Below are positions 19,201-26,703 of a stretch of 64,000 bases of DNA, piece by piece (positions within the stretch are counted from its first letter, which is position 1; every line of letters begins with the position of its first letter). The stretch covers positions 62,001 to 126,000 of the forward strand of contig AMYZ01000011.1 of the NCBI GenBank assembly GCA_000335715.1, read 5' to 3'. This DNA is from a beta proteobacterium L13. Lineage in GTDB: Bacteria > Pseudomonadota > Gammaproteobacteria > Burkholderiales > Chromobacteriaceae. The position numbers and the translations under genes were made by a program. The notes below the pieces were generated by a model. The model saw nothing but the letters and a program-made list of their open reading frames with translations. It did no database searches and had not been told where the DNA came from.

Positions 19201-19229
19201 ATGATAAGTATTATCATTTGGCGAGTCAA
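19201..19229 (-). promoter_or_regulatory. Fur-controlled promoter of the imelysin operon
   Basis: On the - strand, a -35 TTGACT (19224-19229) and a -10 TATCAT (19201-19206) are separated by 17 bases. TGATAAGTATTATCA (19202-19216) lies over the -10 and spacer and matches the Fur 7-1-7 consensus at 14 of the 15 positions (centre base free). It is 41 bp before the first start codon. Iron-replete repression is inferred. Confidence 0.85.
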
Positions 19230-19350
19230 TTGGCTTGGGTGGCGCTTTATTTTGGCTTGCGCGGGCTTTTTATTGGTGCGGCGCTGGGTGATGCGCAACC
19301 TTCGTGGTATCCTTGCGCCCCTTTTTTGCACAGTGACCCGTCACCGTTAC

Positions 19351-19710
19351 ATGCGAGACCCTTGCGATCACTACACTATCGACCTGATTGGCGGCACCCG
19401 CGCCAAGCCTGGGCGCAAGCCGCTGGGCGAGCGCGCCATGACGCCTGCCGAACGCAAGCGCCGTAGCCGCGAGCTGCGCCGCAACCGTTTGCAGGAACTA
19501 TCCGTGACGGTGGAGCTGTCGCGTGATGCGCAAAAGGCGCTGGATAAAATGATCGAGTGGTGGGGGGTGAGCAAGAAGGAAGCCATTAATCGTGCCATGC
19601 TGATTGCTTGCCAGTCACAAACAGGGCGCACGGGTACGCTTTTCGAGTTTGATGCTGAATTCTTGCTGCCACAGCCAGTGAAAAAGCGCAGCCGTAAAAA
19701 AGCCGAATAG
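19351..19710 (+). CDS. Small basic protein, ribbon-helix-helix-like
   Basis: A 119-residue, strongly basic protein of a type often seen on plasmids and islands: GRKPLGERAMTPAERKRRSR, then SVTVELSRDAQKALDKMIEW and GVSKKEAINRAML, which resembles a ribbon-helix-helix DNA-binding domain, and a Lys/Arg-rich tail. ATG 19351 was chosen because longer forms begin inside the Fur promoter of the divergent operon and add an unrelated hydrophobic stretch. It may regulate the neighbouring integrase/kfrA unit, but this is only inferred from position. Confidence 0.65.
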   Translation: MRDPCDHYTIDLIGGTRAKPGRKPLGERAMTPAERKRRSRELRRNRLQELSVTVELSRDAQKALDKMIEWWGVSKKEAINRAMLIACQSQTGRTGTLFEFDAEFLLPQPVKKRSRKKAE

Positions 19711-19725
19711 GCGGTACGCCTTCAT

Positions 19726-19757
19726 AAAAAGCCAGTCGAGCATGACTGGCTTTTTTA
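19726..19757. terminator. Bidirectional terminator
   Basis: A 12-bp stem (AAAAAGCCAGTC / GACTGGCTTTTT) with loop GAGCAT and a T-run lies between two convergent genes. Confidence 0.9.
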
Positions 19758-19773
19758 TTGTTCTTACCTTCTG

Positions 19774-20949
19774 TTATGTGGCGCTGTCTTGGTCGCTTTG
19801 CTTTGCGGGGCTGCCGGCGGGTAGGGCGGGCAGGTTTTGCATGGCGGCGTGGCGGGCATCGTCTTCGCTATGCAGATAGCGCCGCGTGGTTTGTATGCTG
19901 CCGTGGCGCAGGTTCTGGCTCACCATAAGCAGGCTGATGCCAGCGTCCAGCTGGTGCGTGGCGGCGGTGTGGCGTAGCCAGTGCGTGCTGGCTTGCTGCA
20001 AGGTTGGCCGCATGGTGTCGGGTGCCTGCTCGGCCGCGCGTCGCAAAATTTCTTTTATCAATAGATAGAGCGCTTTGTCGCTAATGCCTTGCTGTGCGCC
20101 GCGGCCGTCGGCCAGGCGGCAAAGTAGCGGGGTGTCTTCCTGGCTACCAGGCAACGGGCTCAGGCCAAGGTGTTGGCGGTAGCGCTGCAGCGCCGCCAGC
20201 AAAGGCGGGCTGATGGGTATGTCGCCGGTGCCGCTTTTGCCGTGTACGCGCCACCACCAGTTGCCGCGTTTCTGATGTATATCCCCCATGCGCGCCGCGC
20301 TGGCCTCGCTGCGGCGTGCACCACTGTAATACAGCAGGCTGAATGCCCAGATGGCACGTTCGCGGTGTGCCATTTCTCGTGGCGAATTGGCCGGTAGTGT
20401 TTGCAGTGTGTGGCAAATGTGCGCCCAGCAGTCGGCGTCAAAAAAGCGGCCGCTTTCCACGCTGCGACGTTGTCGCGGGGTTTTGTGCAGCCGGAATGGG
20501 TTGCCGTTCAGGTGGCCGGCATGATTGAGATAACTGTACAGGCCGCCCAGGATGGTAAAGGCGTGCTCGATGCTGCTGATCGAGAGTGGCCCTGTAAGTG
20601 GGCGCCACTGTGGGTGGTTGCGCGGTACGGCTGGGCCTATCCATCGCTCCGCAGGGTGGGGGTGGGCCAGAAACCTGCGGTAGTCGTGGACATCCTCCCT
20701 TTTTACATCGGCCAGACCCTGCTGCCGGCTGCCCAGCCACAGCAAAAAGCGCTCGGCCTCTTTGCGATAGCTGCGCAGGGTGGCGGGGCGCTGGGCGTAT
20801 TCTGCCAGCCACACCAGTACAGCCTCGGTGTCACTATTGGCGCTGATCAGGCTGTTTTGTGGGGCGGGGGTGAGTTCTGGCAGCAATTTTGGTGGCTTTC
20901 TTTGGCAAAAAGTTCCGATAAGTATAATTATCGGAAAAGTAATTGGCAA
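19774..20949 (-). CDS. Tyrosine recombinase/phage-type integrase
   Basis: About 390 residues. The catalytic set can be read: Arg in SGARRSEASA, a Lys in RVHGKSGTGD, HxxR in HWLRHTAATH, and the second His and Tyr nucleophile in LRHGSIQTTRRYLHS. An N-terminal core-binding domain precedes (TLRSYRKEAERFLLWL). The start is uncertain: TTG 20949 would place the first codons across a palindromic AT-rich operator, and a TTG about 22 codons later is an alternative. It is divergent from kfrA and convergent with the small basic gene. I see no prophage genes or direct-repeat attachment sites nearby. Confidence 0.88.
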   Translation of the reverse strand: MPITFPIIILIGTFCQRKPPKLLPELTPAPQNSLISANSDTEAVLVWLAEYAQRPATLRSYRKEAERFLLWLGSRQQGLADVKREDVHDYRRFLAHPHPAERWIGPAVPRNHPQWRPLTGPLSISSIEHAFTILGGLYSYLNHAGHLNGNPFRLHKTPRQRRSVESGRFFDADCWAHICHTLQTLPANSPREMAHRERAIWAFSLLYYSGARRSEASAARMGDIHQKRGNWWWRVHGKSGTGDIPISPPLLAALQRYRQHLGLSPLPGSQEDTPLLCRLADGRGAQQGISDKALYLLIKEILRRAAEQAPDTMRPTLQQASTHWLRHTAATHQLDAGISLLMVSQNLRHGSIQTTRRYLHSEDDARHAAMQNLPALPAGSPAKQSDQDSAT

Positions 20950-21006
20950 ATCATTAAAATTTACATGTATTACGTAATAAAAATTACTGAGTAAAAAGGG
21001 TATAAT
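20913..21006. promoter_or_regulatory. AT-rich divergent promoter with palindromes between integrase and kfrA
   Basis: TTCCGATA (20913-20920) and TATCGGAA (20929-20936) form an 8-bp inverted repeat with an 8-nt spacer. TATTACGTAATA (20968-20979) is a perfect 12-bp palindrome. TATAAT at 21001-21006 is a plausible -10 for kfrA. KfrA of plasmid RK2 represses its own promoter through palindromes, so these are candidate operators. Confidence 0.6.
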
Positions 21007-21028
21007 GCGTAAAAACTAGGAGGTACTT

Positions 21029-22087
21029 ATGGATATCTATGCGCGCATCCGGCAGGTGGCTTTTGATATGGTGGCGGAGGGTGAGTGGCCTACGGTGGTG
21101 GAGGTGCGGGCCCGGCTGGGTACCGGCTCGAATACCACCATCAACAACACGCTAAAGCAGTGGCGGCAGGAGTTCCTGTCGCGCATGGCAACCAGTGTGC
21201 GTCGGCCGGACTGGCCGCCAGCGCTGGCCGATGCGTTTGGCCAGCTGTGGCAAAAAGCGTGTGATGTGGCCGAAGAAAATCTGGCTACCTTGCGCGAAGA
21301 GGTCAACCACAAGCTGGAGCAAGTGGTGGCCGAGTTGGCCGCAGCGCAGCGCGAGCTGGATGCGCGGGCAGATCAGTTAACCAACCTTTCCACCGAGCTG
21401 GCACAGCAGCGCGAGCAGGGGCAGCAGGCCAGGCAGCAATTGGCCGAAGAACAAGGGCGGCGGCAGGCGCTGGAAGAAAGCCTGTCCGGCCTGGCGGCTT
21501 CTCTGGATGAGGCGCGTGCGCAAACATTACTGCAGCAAAAGGAGGCCGATGAGCGCGTGGCGGCACTGGAGGCGCGCCATGAGGCGCGCGTGCAGCAGCT
21601 GGCTGTGGAAGCGGCGCAGCGTGAGGCGCTGGCGTACGAGCGCTTTGAGGGTATGCGCGTGCGTTTGTACGAGCAGGTGGAAGAAGAGCGCACGCAAATG
21701 AAGCAGCGCACGCAGCTGCTGGAGCAACAGTTGGCCGCGGCGACGCAGCAACTGGATGGTTTGCGGCGGCAACAACAACAGCAGCAAGCGGATAGTGCGC
21801 GCGAGCTGGGTAAGGCTGCGGCTATGCAGGAGGCTGCGGCACAGCGTGAAGCGCAGTTGCAGCAGGCCTGTCAGCAGTGGCAGCAGGCGGATGTGGAACG
21901 TCAGCAGCAGTTGATGACCCTGGCGGGCGAGGCATCGGCGCTGCGTACCGAGCTGCTGATCGTGCGCGAGCAGCGCATGCCGCAATTGCTGCAATGGCTG
22001 CTGCTGCATCGCGAACGGTTGGCCGCGCTGCCGGCTGACGAGGCAGCAGTGCAGTTGGCCGGCTGGCTGGGGCTATCAGCCGAATAG
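21029..22087 (+). CDS. KfrA-like DNA-binding protein with a long coiled coil
   Basis: A 352-residue protein. Residues 1-60 (VAFDMVAEGEWPTVVEVRAR, then GTGSNTTINNTLKQWRQEF) match the N-terminal DNA-binding domain of KfrA, a plasmid transcription regulator. Residues about 85-330 are an almost unbroken Ala/Gln/Glu/Leu coiled coil, with a Gln run near 250 encoded by repeated CAA/CAG. It has a strong ribosome-binding site (AGGAGG). KfrA proteins form filaments and help plasmid stability; on chromosomes their role is unclear. Its last 12 bases overlap the convergent msrC gene. Confidence 0.85.
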   Translation: MDIYARIRQVAFDMVAEGEWPTVVEVRARLGTGSNTTINNTLKQWRQEFLSRMATSVRRPDWPPALADAFGQLWQKACDVAEENLATLREEVNHKLEQVVAELAAAQRELDARADQLTNLSTELAQQREQGQQARQQLAEEQGRRQALEESLSGLAASLDEARAQTLLQQKEADERVAALEARHEARVQQLAVEAAQREALAYERFEGMRVRLYEQVEEERTQMKQRTQLLEQQLAAATQQLDGLRRQQQQQQADSARELGKAAAMQEAAAQREAQLQQACQQWQQADVERQQQLMTLAGEASALRTELLIVREQRMPQLLQWLLLHRERLAALPADEAAVQLAGWLGLSAE

Positions 22088-22561
22088 GCGGCTAAAGCGC
22101 GCGCAGATTTGCTCTAGTGCTACGCGGTCGCTGTCGTCGAAGGAGGCCAGGTCGATGGAATCGACATCCAGCACGGCGCGTACGGTGCCGGCCTGGTCCA
22201 GTAATGGCACCACGATTTCCGAGCGCGACAGCGACGAGCAGGCAATATGGCCGGGGAAGGCGTCTACGTCTGGCACGACGAGCGTGGTGGCTTGCTGCCA
22301 CGCACTGCCACACACGCCCTTGCCTTTGCGAATGCGCGTGCAGGCGATAGGGCCCTGAAAGGGGCCGAGTGCCAGTTCGTCGCCTTTGACCAGATAAAAG
22401 CCGGTCCACAGCCAGCCAAAGGTGTGGTGTATGGCAGCGGCAGTATTGGCCATGGCGGCAATCAGGTCGTCTTCGCTATCAATCAGGGCAAAAGCCTGCG
22501 GTAGCAGGGTGGCGTAGCGCTCGGCCTTGGTCTGGCCGTCGATGATCAGGTTTTCAGCCAT
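22076..22561 (-). CDS. msrC: Free methionine-(R)-sulfoxide reductase (GAF domain)
   Basis: A 161-residue GAF-domain enzyme that reduces free methionine-(R)-sulfoxide in the cytoplasm. Landmarks are GWLWTGFYLV, LGPFQGPIACTRI, the GVCGSAW cysteine, and VPDVDAFPGHIACSS, with the catalytic cysteines of the fRMsr family at the expected spacing. The start at 22561 has AGGA six bases upstream; another ATG two codons before is too close to it, and the longer N-terminal extension is unlike the family. Confidence 0.92.
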   Translation of the reverse strand: MAENLIIDGQTKAERYATLLPQAFALIDSEDDLIAAMANTAAAIHHTFGWLWTGFYLVKGDELALGPFQGPIACTRIRKGKGVCGSAWQQATTLVVPDVDAFPGHIACSSLSRSEIVVPLLDQAGTVRAVLDVDSIDLASFDDSDRVALEQICARFSRLFG

Positions 22562-22600
22562 GCTCATTCCTGGGTAAGGTGGAGGGCTGGGCAGGATAGC

Positions 22601-22632
22601 AAAAAAGCCGGCAATGCGTTTGCCGGCTTTTT
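22601..22632 (-). terminator. Second terminator after phaB
   Basis: AAGCCGGCA and its complement around ATGCGTT, flanked by A and T runs, so it works on either strand. It uses the same stem sequence as the hairpin at 22740. The ~100 bases between the two hold nothing I can name. Confidence 0.75.
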
Positions 22633-22739
22633 GTTTGCCCCGCGTGGTGGGTGCGGGTGCGCGCATTTTGCCAGGGGTGGCTTGAGTGTGCGGCGGTCTT
22701 GGCGCTGCTGCCAAGCGATAAGGTATTGCGCTATGGCTG

Positions 22740-22768
22740 TAAAAAAAGCCGGCATGTTTTGCCGGCTT
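22740..22768 (-). terminator. Terminator of phaB
   Basis: On the - strand a GCCGGCA/TGCCGGC stem is followed by a run of seven T, 22 bases after the phaB stop codon. Confidence 0.9.
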
Positions 22769-22789
22769 GCTGTGTGCCTATGAATAGGC

Positions 22790-23527
22790 TTACATCATGT
22801 GTTGGCCGCCGTTGATGGCGAAGTCGGCGCCGGTGATGAAGCCGGCGATATCGCTAGCCAGATAATTTACCAGGCCGGCAATTTCTTCCGGCTGACCCAG
22901 GCGGCCTACCGGAATCTGGGCAATGATCTTGTTGCGCACATCTTCGGGTACGGCCATGACCATGTCGGTACCGATGTAGCCCGGGCTGATGGTGTTGACG
23001 GTGATGCCTTTGCGGGCCACTTCTTGTGCCAGCGCCATGGTAAAGCCGTGCATGCCGGCTTTGGCTGCAGAGTAGTTGGTCTGGCCAAACTGACCCTTCT
23101 GGCCATTGATGGACGAAATATTGATGACGCGGCCAAAGCCACGCTCCAGCATGGCATCCACGACGGGCTTGCACACGTTGAACAGGGAGTCCAGGTTGGT
23201 GCTGATGACAGCATCCCAGTCGGCTTTGCCCAGTTTGCGGAAGCTGCTGTCGCGGGTGATGCCTGCGTTGTTCACCAGGACGTCTACCGGGCCGATATCG
23301 GCAGTAATCTTGGCGATGGCTGCCTGGCAGGAGTCGAAATCGCTTACGTCGCATTGAACGGCGTGCACGTCAAAGCCCAGGCCTTTCATGTCGGCAGTCC
23401 ATGCTTGTTCTTTGCCAGGGCGGCTGTAGGTGGTAACGACGGTGTGGCCGGATTGGGCGAGGGCTTTGCAGATGGCGGTGCCGATGCCGCCCATGCCGCC
23501 GGTAACCAGTGCAATTCGTTTTGTCAT
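22790..23527 (-). CDS. phaB: Acetoacetyl-CoA reductase (polyhydroxyalkanoate synthesis)
   Basis: A 245-residue short-chain dehydrogenase that reduces acetoacetyl-CoA to (R)-3-hydroxybutyryl-CoA with NADPH. The cofactor loop is VTGGMGGIGTAIC, NNAGITRD is present, and the catalytic set is Ser in INISSINGQKGQFGQ with NYSAAKAGMHG (Tyr-Lys). The stretch GQKGQFGQTNYSAAK is typical of PhaB rather than FabG. ATG 23527 follows AAGGAG at a good distance. phaA and phaC are not in the window, so polymer storage is inferred. An operator-like inverted repeat lies upstream. Confidence 0.93.
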   Translation of the reverse strand: MTKRIALVTGGMGGIGTAICKALAQSGHTVVTTYSRPGKEQAWTADMKGLGFDVHAVQCDVSDFDSCQAAIAKITADIGPVDVLVNNAGITRDSSFRKLGKADWDAVISTNLDSLFNVCKPVVDAMLERGFGRVINISSINGQKGQFGQTNYSAAKAGMHGFTMALAQEVARKGITVNTISPGYIGTDMVMAVPEDVRNKIIAQIPVGRLGQPEEIAGLVNYLASDIAGFITGADFAINGGQHMM

Positions 23528-23549
23528 GGTGCTGACTCCTTGTCTGTAT

Positions 23550-23571
23550 GTAATGTGGGTATACACATTAC
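23550..23571. promoter_or_regulatory. Operator-like inverted repeat before phaB
   Basis: GTAATGTG-N6-CACATTAC, a perfect 8-bp inverted repeat 23 bases before the phaB start codon, in the 123-bp gap after rsgA. It is likely a dimeric repressor site; the regulator is unknown. Confidence 0.55.
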
Positions 23572-23650
23572 CGTTGAAATTTTTCTTCTGGGTGACAGAT
23601 TAGAGTCAGTGTCATGAAATGTAAATGGTGTTTTCCCTTGTTGATATTAT

Positions 23651-24520
23651 TTAATTTGCATTTTGTGCGTGGGTCACCAGTTTCTGCAGCAATGCCAGCC
23701 TTGCCGGTGCAATATGGCCATCCTCGCACGCTTGCTTGATGGCGCAGGACGGCTCCATGCGGTGTGTGCAGTTGTGAAAGCGGCATTGGCCGATAAACGG
23801 GCGCACTTCTGGAAACAGCCCCGGCAGCTCGGTGGCGCCAAGGTGCCCCAGGCCAAATTCTTGCAAGCCTGGCGAGTCGATCAGGTGGCTTTCGTTATCC
23901 AGATGGTACAGCGCGGCGTGGGTGGTGGTGTGCTTGCCGGAGTCCAGTGCAACGGAAATGTCCCCCACGCGGGCGGCTGCTTCTGGCAGTAGCGCGTTGG
24001 TCAGCGTGGATTTTCCCATGCCTGATTGTCCGACAAGAACGCTGGTGTGTCCTTGCAGTAGCGGGCGCAGTTCTGCGGCGCCATCCAGTGCGCTGACTAC
24101 GGCCAACTTGTAGCCCAGCTTTTCATAGGCCTGCAGCTTTTCCAGCCATGCGCCGGTTTCGGGCAGGTCGCGCTTGTTGACCAGGATGACCGGGTCGATG
24201 TCGGCGGCTTCTGCGGCGAGCAGGCAGCGGTTCAACAGCTCTTCGTTCGGGCTGGGTACGGCGGCAGTAACAAAGATGATGCGGCTAACGTTGGCCGCAA
24301 TCAGTTTTGTGCGCCAGTCGTCCTGGCGGTATAGCAGGCTGCTGCGCTCGTCTACCGATTCAATCACGGCTTGTTCGTCATTGATGATGCTCAGCTGGAC
24401 AAAGTCGCCGCAGGCAAAGTCAACGCGCTTGCCGCGGCTGGTGCAGTCGTAAGTGCGGCCGGCGGTTTCTACAATGAAACGGCGGCCGTAGCTGCGGATG
24501 ATCTGGCCTTGCTGTTTCAT
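23651..24520 (-). CDS. rsgA: Small ribosomal subunit biogenesis GTPase RsgA
   Basis: A 289-residue circularly permuted GTPase that acts late in 30S subunit maturation. The motif order is permuted as expected: NKRDLP (G4) first, then the P-loop GQSGMGKSTLTNAL (G1), then DSPGLQEFG (G3). The zinc knuckle is CRFHNCTHRMEPSCAI. ATG 24520 overlaps the phhB stop (ATGA), which favours it over an upstream in-frame start. A repeat word (24291) encodes Ala-Ala-Asn. Confidence 0.96.
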   Translation of the reverse strand: MKQQGQIIRSYGRRFIVETAGRTYDCTSRGKRVDFACGDFVQLSIINDEQAVIESVDERSSLLYRQDDWRTKLIAANVSRIIFVTAAVPSPNEELLNRCLLAAEAADIDPVILVNKRDLPETGAWLEKLQAYEKLGYKLAVVSALDGAAELRPLLQGHTSVLVGQSGMGKSTLTNALLPEAAARVGDISVALDSGKHTTTHAALYHLDNESHLIDSPGLQEFGLGHLGATELPGLFPEVRPFIGQCRFHNCTHRMEPSCAIKQACEDGHIAPARLALLQKLVTHAQNAN

Positions 24521-24843
24521 GCGCGGGGGAGCAGGGCTTCTGCTTTGGCGGCGCAAATGAAATCGTTCAGCGTCAGGCCGCCGGCGTCGTGCGTGCTGAA
24601 GCGCACCACAGCGCGGTTGTAGTGCACCGACATGTCGGGGTGGTGGTCTTCTGCGTGGGCTACCCAGGCAAGAGCATTCACGAAAGCCATGGTTTTGTAG
24701 TAGTCGTCAAACATGAAGGTCTTGACCAGTTCGATACCGTCCACTTGCCACTGCGGCAAGTGGCCCAGCAATTCGCTGACGGTTTGCTGGCTAAGTGGGT
24801 GTGCGCCGTGTTGCGCTTCACAGTGCAGCTCGAGCAGATTCAT
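24517..24843 (-). CDS. phhB: Pterin-4a-carbinolamine dehydratase
   Basis: A 108-residue enzyme that dehydrates 4a-hydroxytetrahydrobiopterin. The signature HAEDHHPDMSVHYN contains the catalytic histidines, and VNALAWVAH precedes it. There is no phenylalanine hydroxylase gene nearby, so it may serve another pterin step. It overlaps both neighbours by four bases (ATGA), forming a coupled M48-phhB-rsgA unit. Confidence 0.94.
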   Translation of the reverse strand: MNLLELHCEAQHGAHPLSQQTVSELLGHLPQWQVDGIELVKTFMFDDYYKTMAFVNALAWVAHAEDHHPDMSVHYNRAVVRFSTHDAGGLTLNDFICAAKAEALLPRA

Positions 24844-26084
24844 GTTGTAGTTCCTTGCAGATGGGCGATACGCAGGCTCGCCGGTGGGTGGGAGTCGTAA
24901 AACGCGGAGTGTAGCGGGTCTGGCGTGAGCGTGCTTGCATTGTCACGATAGAGCTTGATCAGTGCGCTTTGCAGGGCGCTGGCCGAGCTGTTGGCTGCGG
25001 CGTAGTCATCAGCCTCGTATTCTTGCCTGCGCGACAGCTGGCTGCCCAGCGGTGCCAGTAAAAAGGTAAAGCTGGGGGCGCATAGCATGAAAAGCAGCAG
25101 CGAGTTGGCCGCACTACCCTGGCTGACATTCAGCCCGCTGTGAAAATCACCGCTGTGCATCAGCATGGCAAAAACCGCCAGGAAAAGCAGTGTGCTGATA
25201 AAGGTCAGTGCTAAGCGTGTGCGGATGTGGCCGTGGTGGAAGTGGCCTAGCTCGTGTGCCAGCACGGCTTCGATTTCATCGGTATCCAGCTGTTCGAGCA
25301 GTGTGTCAAAAAACACGATGCGTTTGTTTTTACCCAGGCCAGTAAAGTAGGCATTGCCATGCGCAGAGCGGCGGGAGCCATCCATCACAAACAGGCCGCT
25401 ACTGGTGAATCCGCAGCGCTGCAGCAATGTCTGGATGCGGCTTTGCAGGGCGGGGTCTTGCAATGGTGTAAAACGGTTGAAGCGTGGTGCGATGAAGGTG
25501 GGGTAAGCCCAGCTCAGCAGCAGTACAAAGCTGCACCATGCCAGCCATGTCCATAGCCAGAAATACGGGCCGCCGTGTGCAAGCAACCACAAGACCGCAG
25601 CGAGTACGGGGCTGCCGATAAAAAAGGCGAGCAAGGCGCCACGCAGCAGGTCGGCGGCAAACAGTGCTGGTGTGGTGCGGTTGAAGCCGAAGCGGCGCTC
25701 CAGTACAAAGGTACGATACAGCGATAGTGGCAGCCCGGCGCAGCTGCTGGCCAGCAGGCACAGACCTATGGTGACCATGCCTGCCAGCAGGGTGTTGTCA
25801 AACCAGTAGCTGCTCACTTGTGCGGCCAGCTTGATGCCGCCACCAAAGGTCAACAGCAGTACGGTCACCGTATCCAGCAGCAGGCTGGCAAGATGCAGCT
25901 TGCTGCGGGCGCAGGTGTAATCGGCTGCTTTCTGATGCGCTTCCAATGTAATGCTGTGGACAAAGCTGGGGGGTACCTGTTGCCGGTGGTGGCACACGTG
26001 GCGGATCTGTCGCCGTGCCAGCCAAGTCTGTACGGCAAGGCTGCTCAGCAGGGCTAGCAGGGTGGCCCATGAAAATGCATTCAT
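24840..26084 (-). CDS. M48 family (Ste24/CAAX protease-like) membrane metalloprotease
   Basis: A 414-residue protein with about six to seven membrane helices. The zinc site is HELGH in VLAHELGHFHHGHI, and the third ligand Glu is in RRQEYEADDYAA. The conserved SRRSAHGNAYFTGLGK of the Ste24 branch is present, as is the family C-terminal HPPASLRIAHLQ. It is an inner-membrane protease of unknown substrate, often found next to orn in this group. ATG 26084 is preceded directly by an in-frame TTG, which is less likely to be used. A repeat word (25105) encodes Ala-Ala-Asn. Confidence 0.92.
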   Translation of the reverse strand: MNAFSWATLLALLSSLAVQTWLARRQIRHVCHHRQQVPPSFVHSITLEAHQKAADYTCARSKLHLASLLLDTVTVLLLTFGGGIKLAAQVSSYWFDNTLLAGMVTIGLCLLASSCAGLPLSLYRTFVLERRFGFNRTTPALFAADLLRGALLAFFIGSPVLAAVLWLLAHGGPYFWLWTWLAWCSFVLLLSWAYPTFIAPRFNRFTPLQDPALQSRIQTLLQRCGFTSSGLFVMDGSRRSAHGNAYFTGLGKNKRIVFFDTLLEQLDTDEIEAVLAHELGHFHHGHIRTRLALTFISTLLFLAVFAMLMHSGDFHSGLNVSQGSAANSLLLFMLCAPSFTFLLAPLGSQLSRRQEYEADDYAAANSSASALQSALIKLYRDNASTLTPDPLHSAFYDSHPPASLRIAHLQGTTT

Positions 26085-26148
26085 CAAGTGCGTTTGCCCT
26101 GTGTGGGGTAAATGTCAGAAAATAGCTGAATTTTGAAAGAAGCTCATT

Positions 26149-26694
26149 ATGCCGCAAGATCCGACACACCTCATCTGGCTGGACATGGAAATGACCGGCC
26201 TTAACCCTGATGGCGACCGAATTATCGAAGTTGCCATGATTATTACCGACAGCCAGCTGAATGTCGTGGCCGAGTCGCCTGTCATTGCTGTGCATCAGCC
26301 AGACAGCGTGCTGGATGCCATGGACGACTGGAACAAAAATACGCACGGCAAGTCTGGCCTGGTGGCTCGCGTAAAGGCGTCCAACGTGAGCGAGACGCAG
26401 GCCGAGCAGGTGCTGCTGGACTTCTTGCAGCAGCACGTCCCAGCAGGCAAGTCGCCCATGTGTGGCAATACCATCTGCCAGGATCGCCGATTCATGGCGC
26501 GCTGGATGCCGCGGCTGGAAGCGTACTTCCACTACCGCAATCTGGATGTTTCCACGCTCAAGGAGCTGTGCAAGCGCTGGCGGCCGGATATCGCTAAAGG
26601 GGTGGTGAAAAAAGGCAAGCACGAGGCGCTGGCCGACATTCTGGAATCCATTGAAGAACTACGCTATTACCGCGAACATTTTCTGAAAGTGTAA
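26149..26694 (+). CDS. orn: Oligoribonuclease
   Basis: A 181-residue DEDDh 3'-5' exoribonuclease that degrades dinucleotides and other tiny RNAs, including pGpG from c-di-GMP breakdown. The catalytic residues are visible: DMEMTGLNP (Asp, Glu), [12 protein letters not shown] (Asp), and [12 protein letters not shown] (His, Asp). Length is typical. It is divergent from the M48 protease gene and is followed by pgi after nine bases. Confidence 0.97.
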   Translation: MPQDPTHLIWLDMEMTGLNPDGDRIIEVAMIITDSQLNVVAESPVIAVHQPDSVLDAMDDWNKNTHGKSGLVARVKASNVSETQAEQVLLDFLQQHVPAGKSPMCGNTICQDRRFMARWMPRLEAYFHYRNLDVSTLKELCKRWRPDIAKGVVKKGKHEALADILESIEELRYYREHFLKV

Positions 26695-26703
26695 TGCCTG
26701 CCT

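Noticed and set aside
19201-19350. An upstream start that would give the small basic protein a hydrophobic N-terminus
   Set aside because: Its first codon lies inside the Fur box of the divergent operon, and the extra residues look like translated promoter DNA.
19351-19710. A toxin-antitoxin pair formed by the small basic protein
   Set aside because: No adjacent small co-directional partner gene; the next gene is convergent and separated by a terminator.
19351-22087. A prophage or recent genomic island
   Set aside because: Only one integrase is present; no phage structural genes, direct repeats, tRNA target or strong composition shift beyond the short promoter region, and the host's repeat word occurs in the integrase and kfrA.
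22564-22755. A 63-codon frame between msrC and phaB
   Set aside because: It spans two terminator hairpins, has no ribosome-binding site and encodes a low-complexity protein.
22601-22768. Repeated AAGCCGGCA stems (also similar to one at 63800) as a dispersed repeat family
   Set aside because: Each is explained as an ordinary intrinsic terminator with A and T runs; the shared stem is short and GC-rich stems recur by chance.
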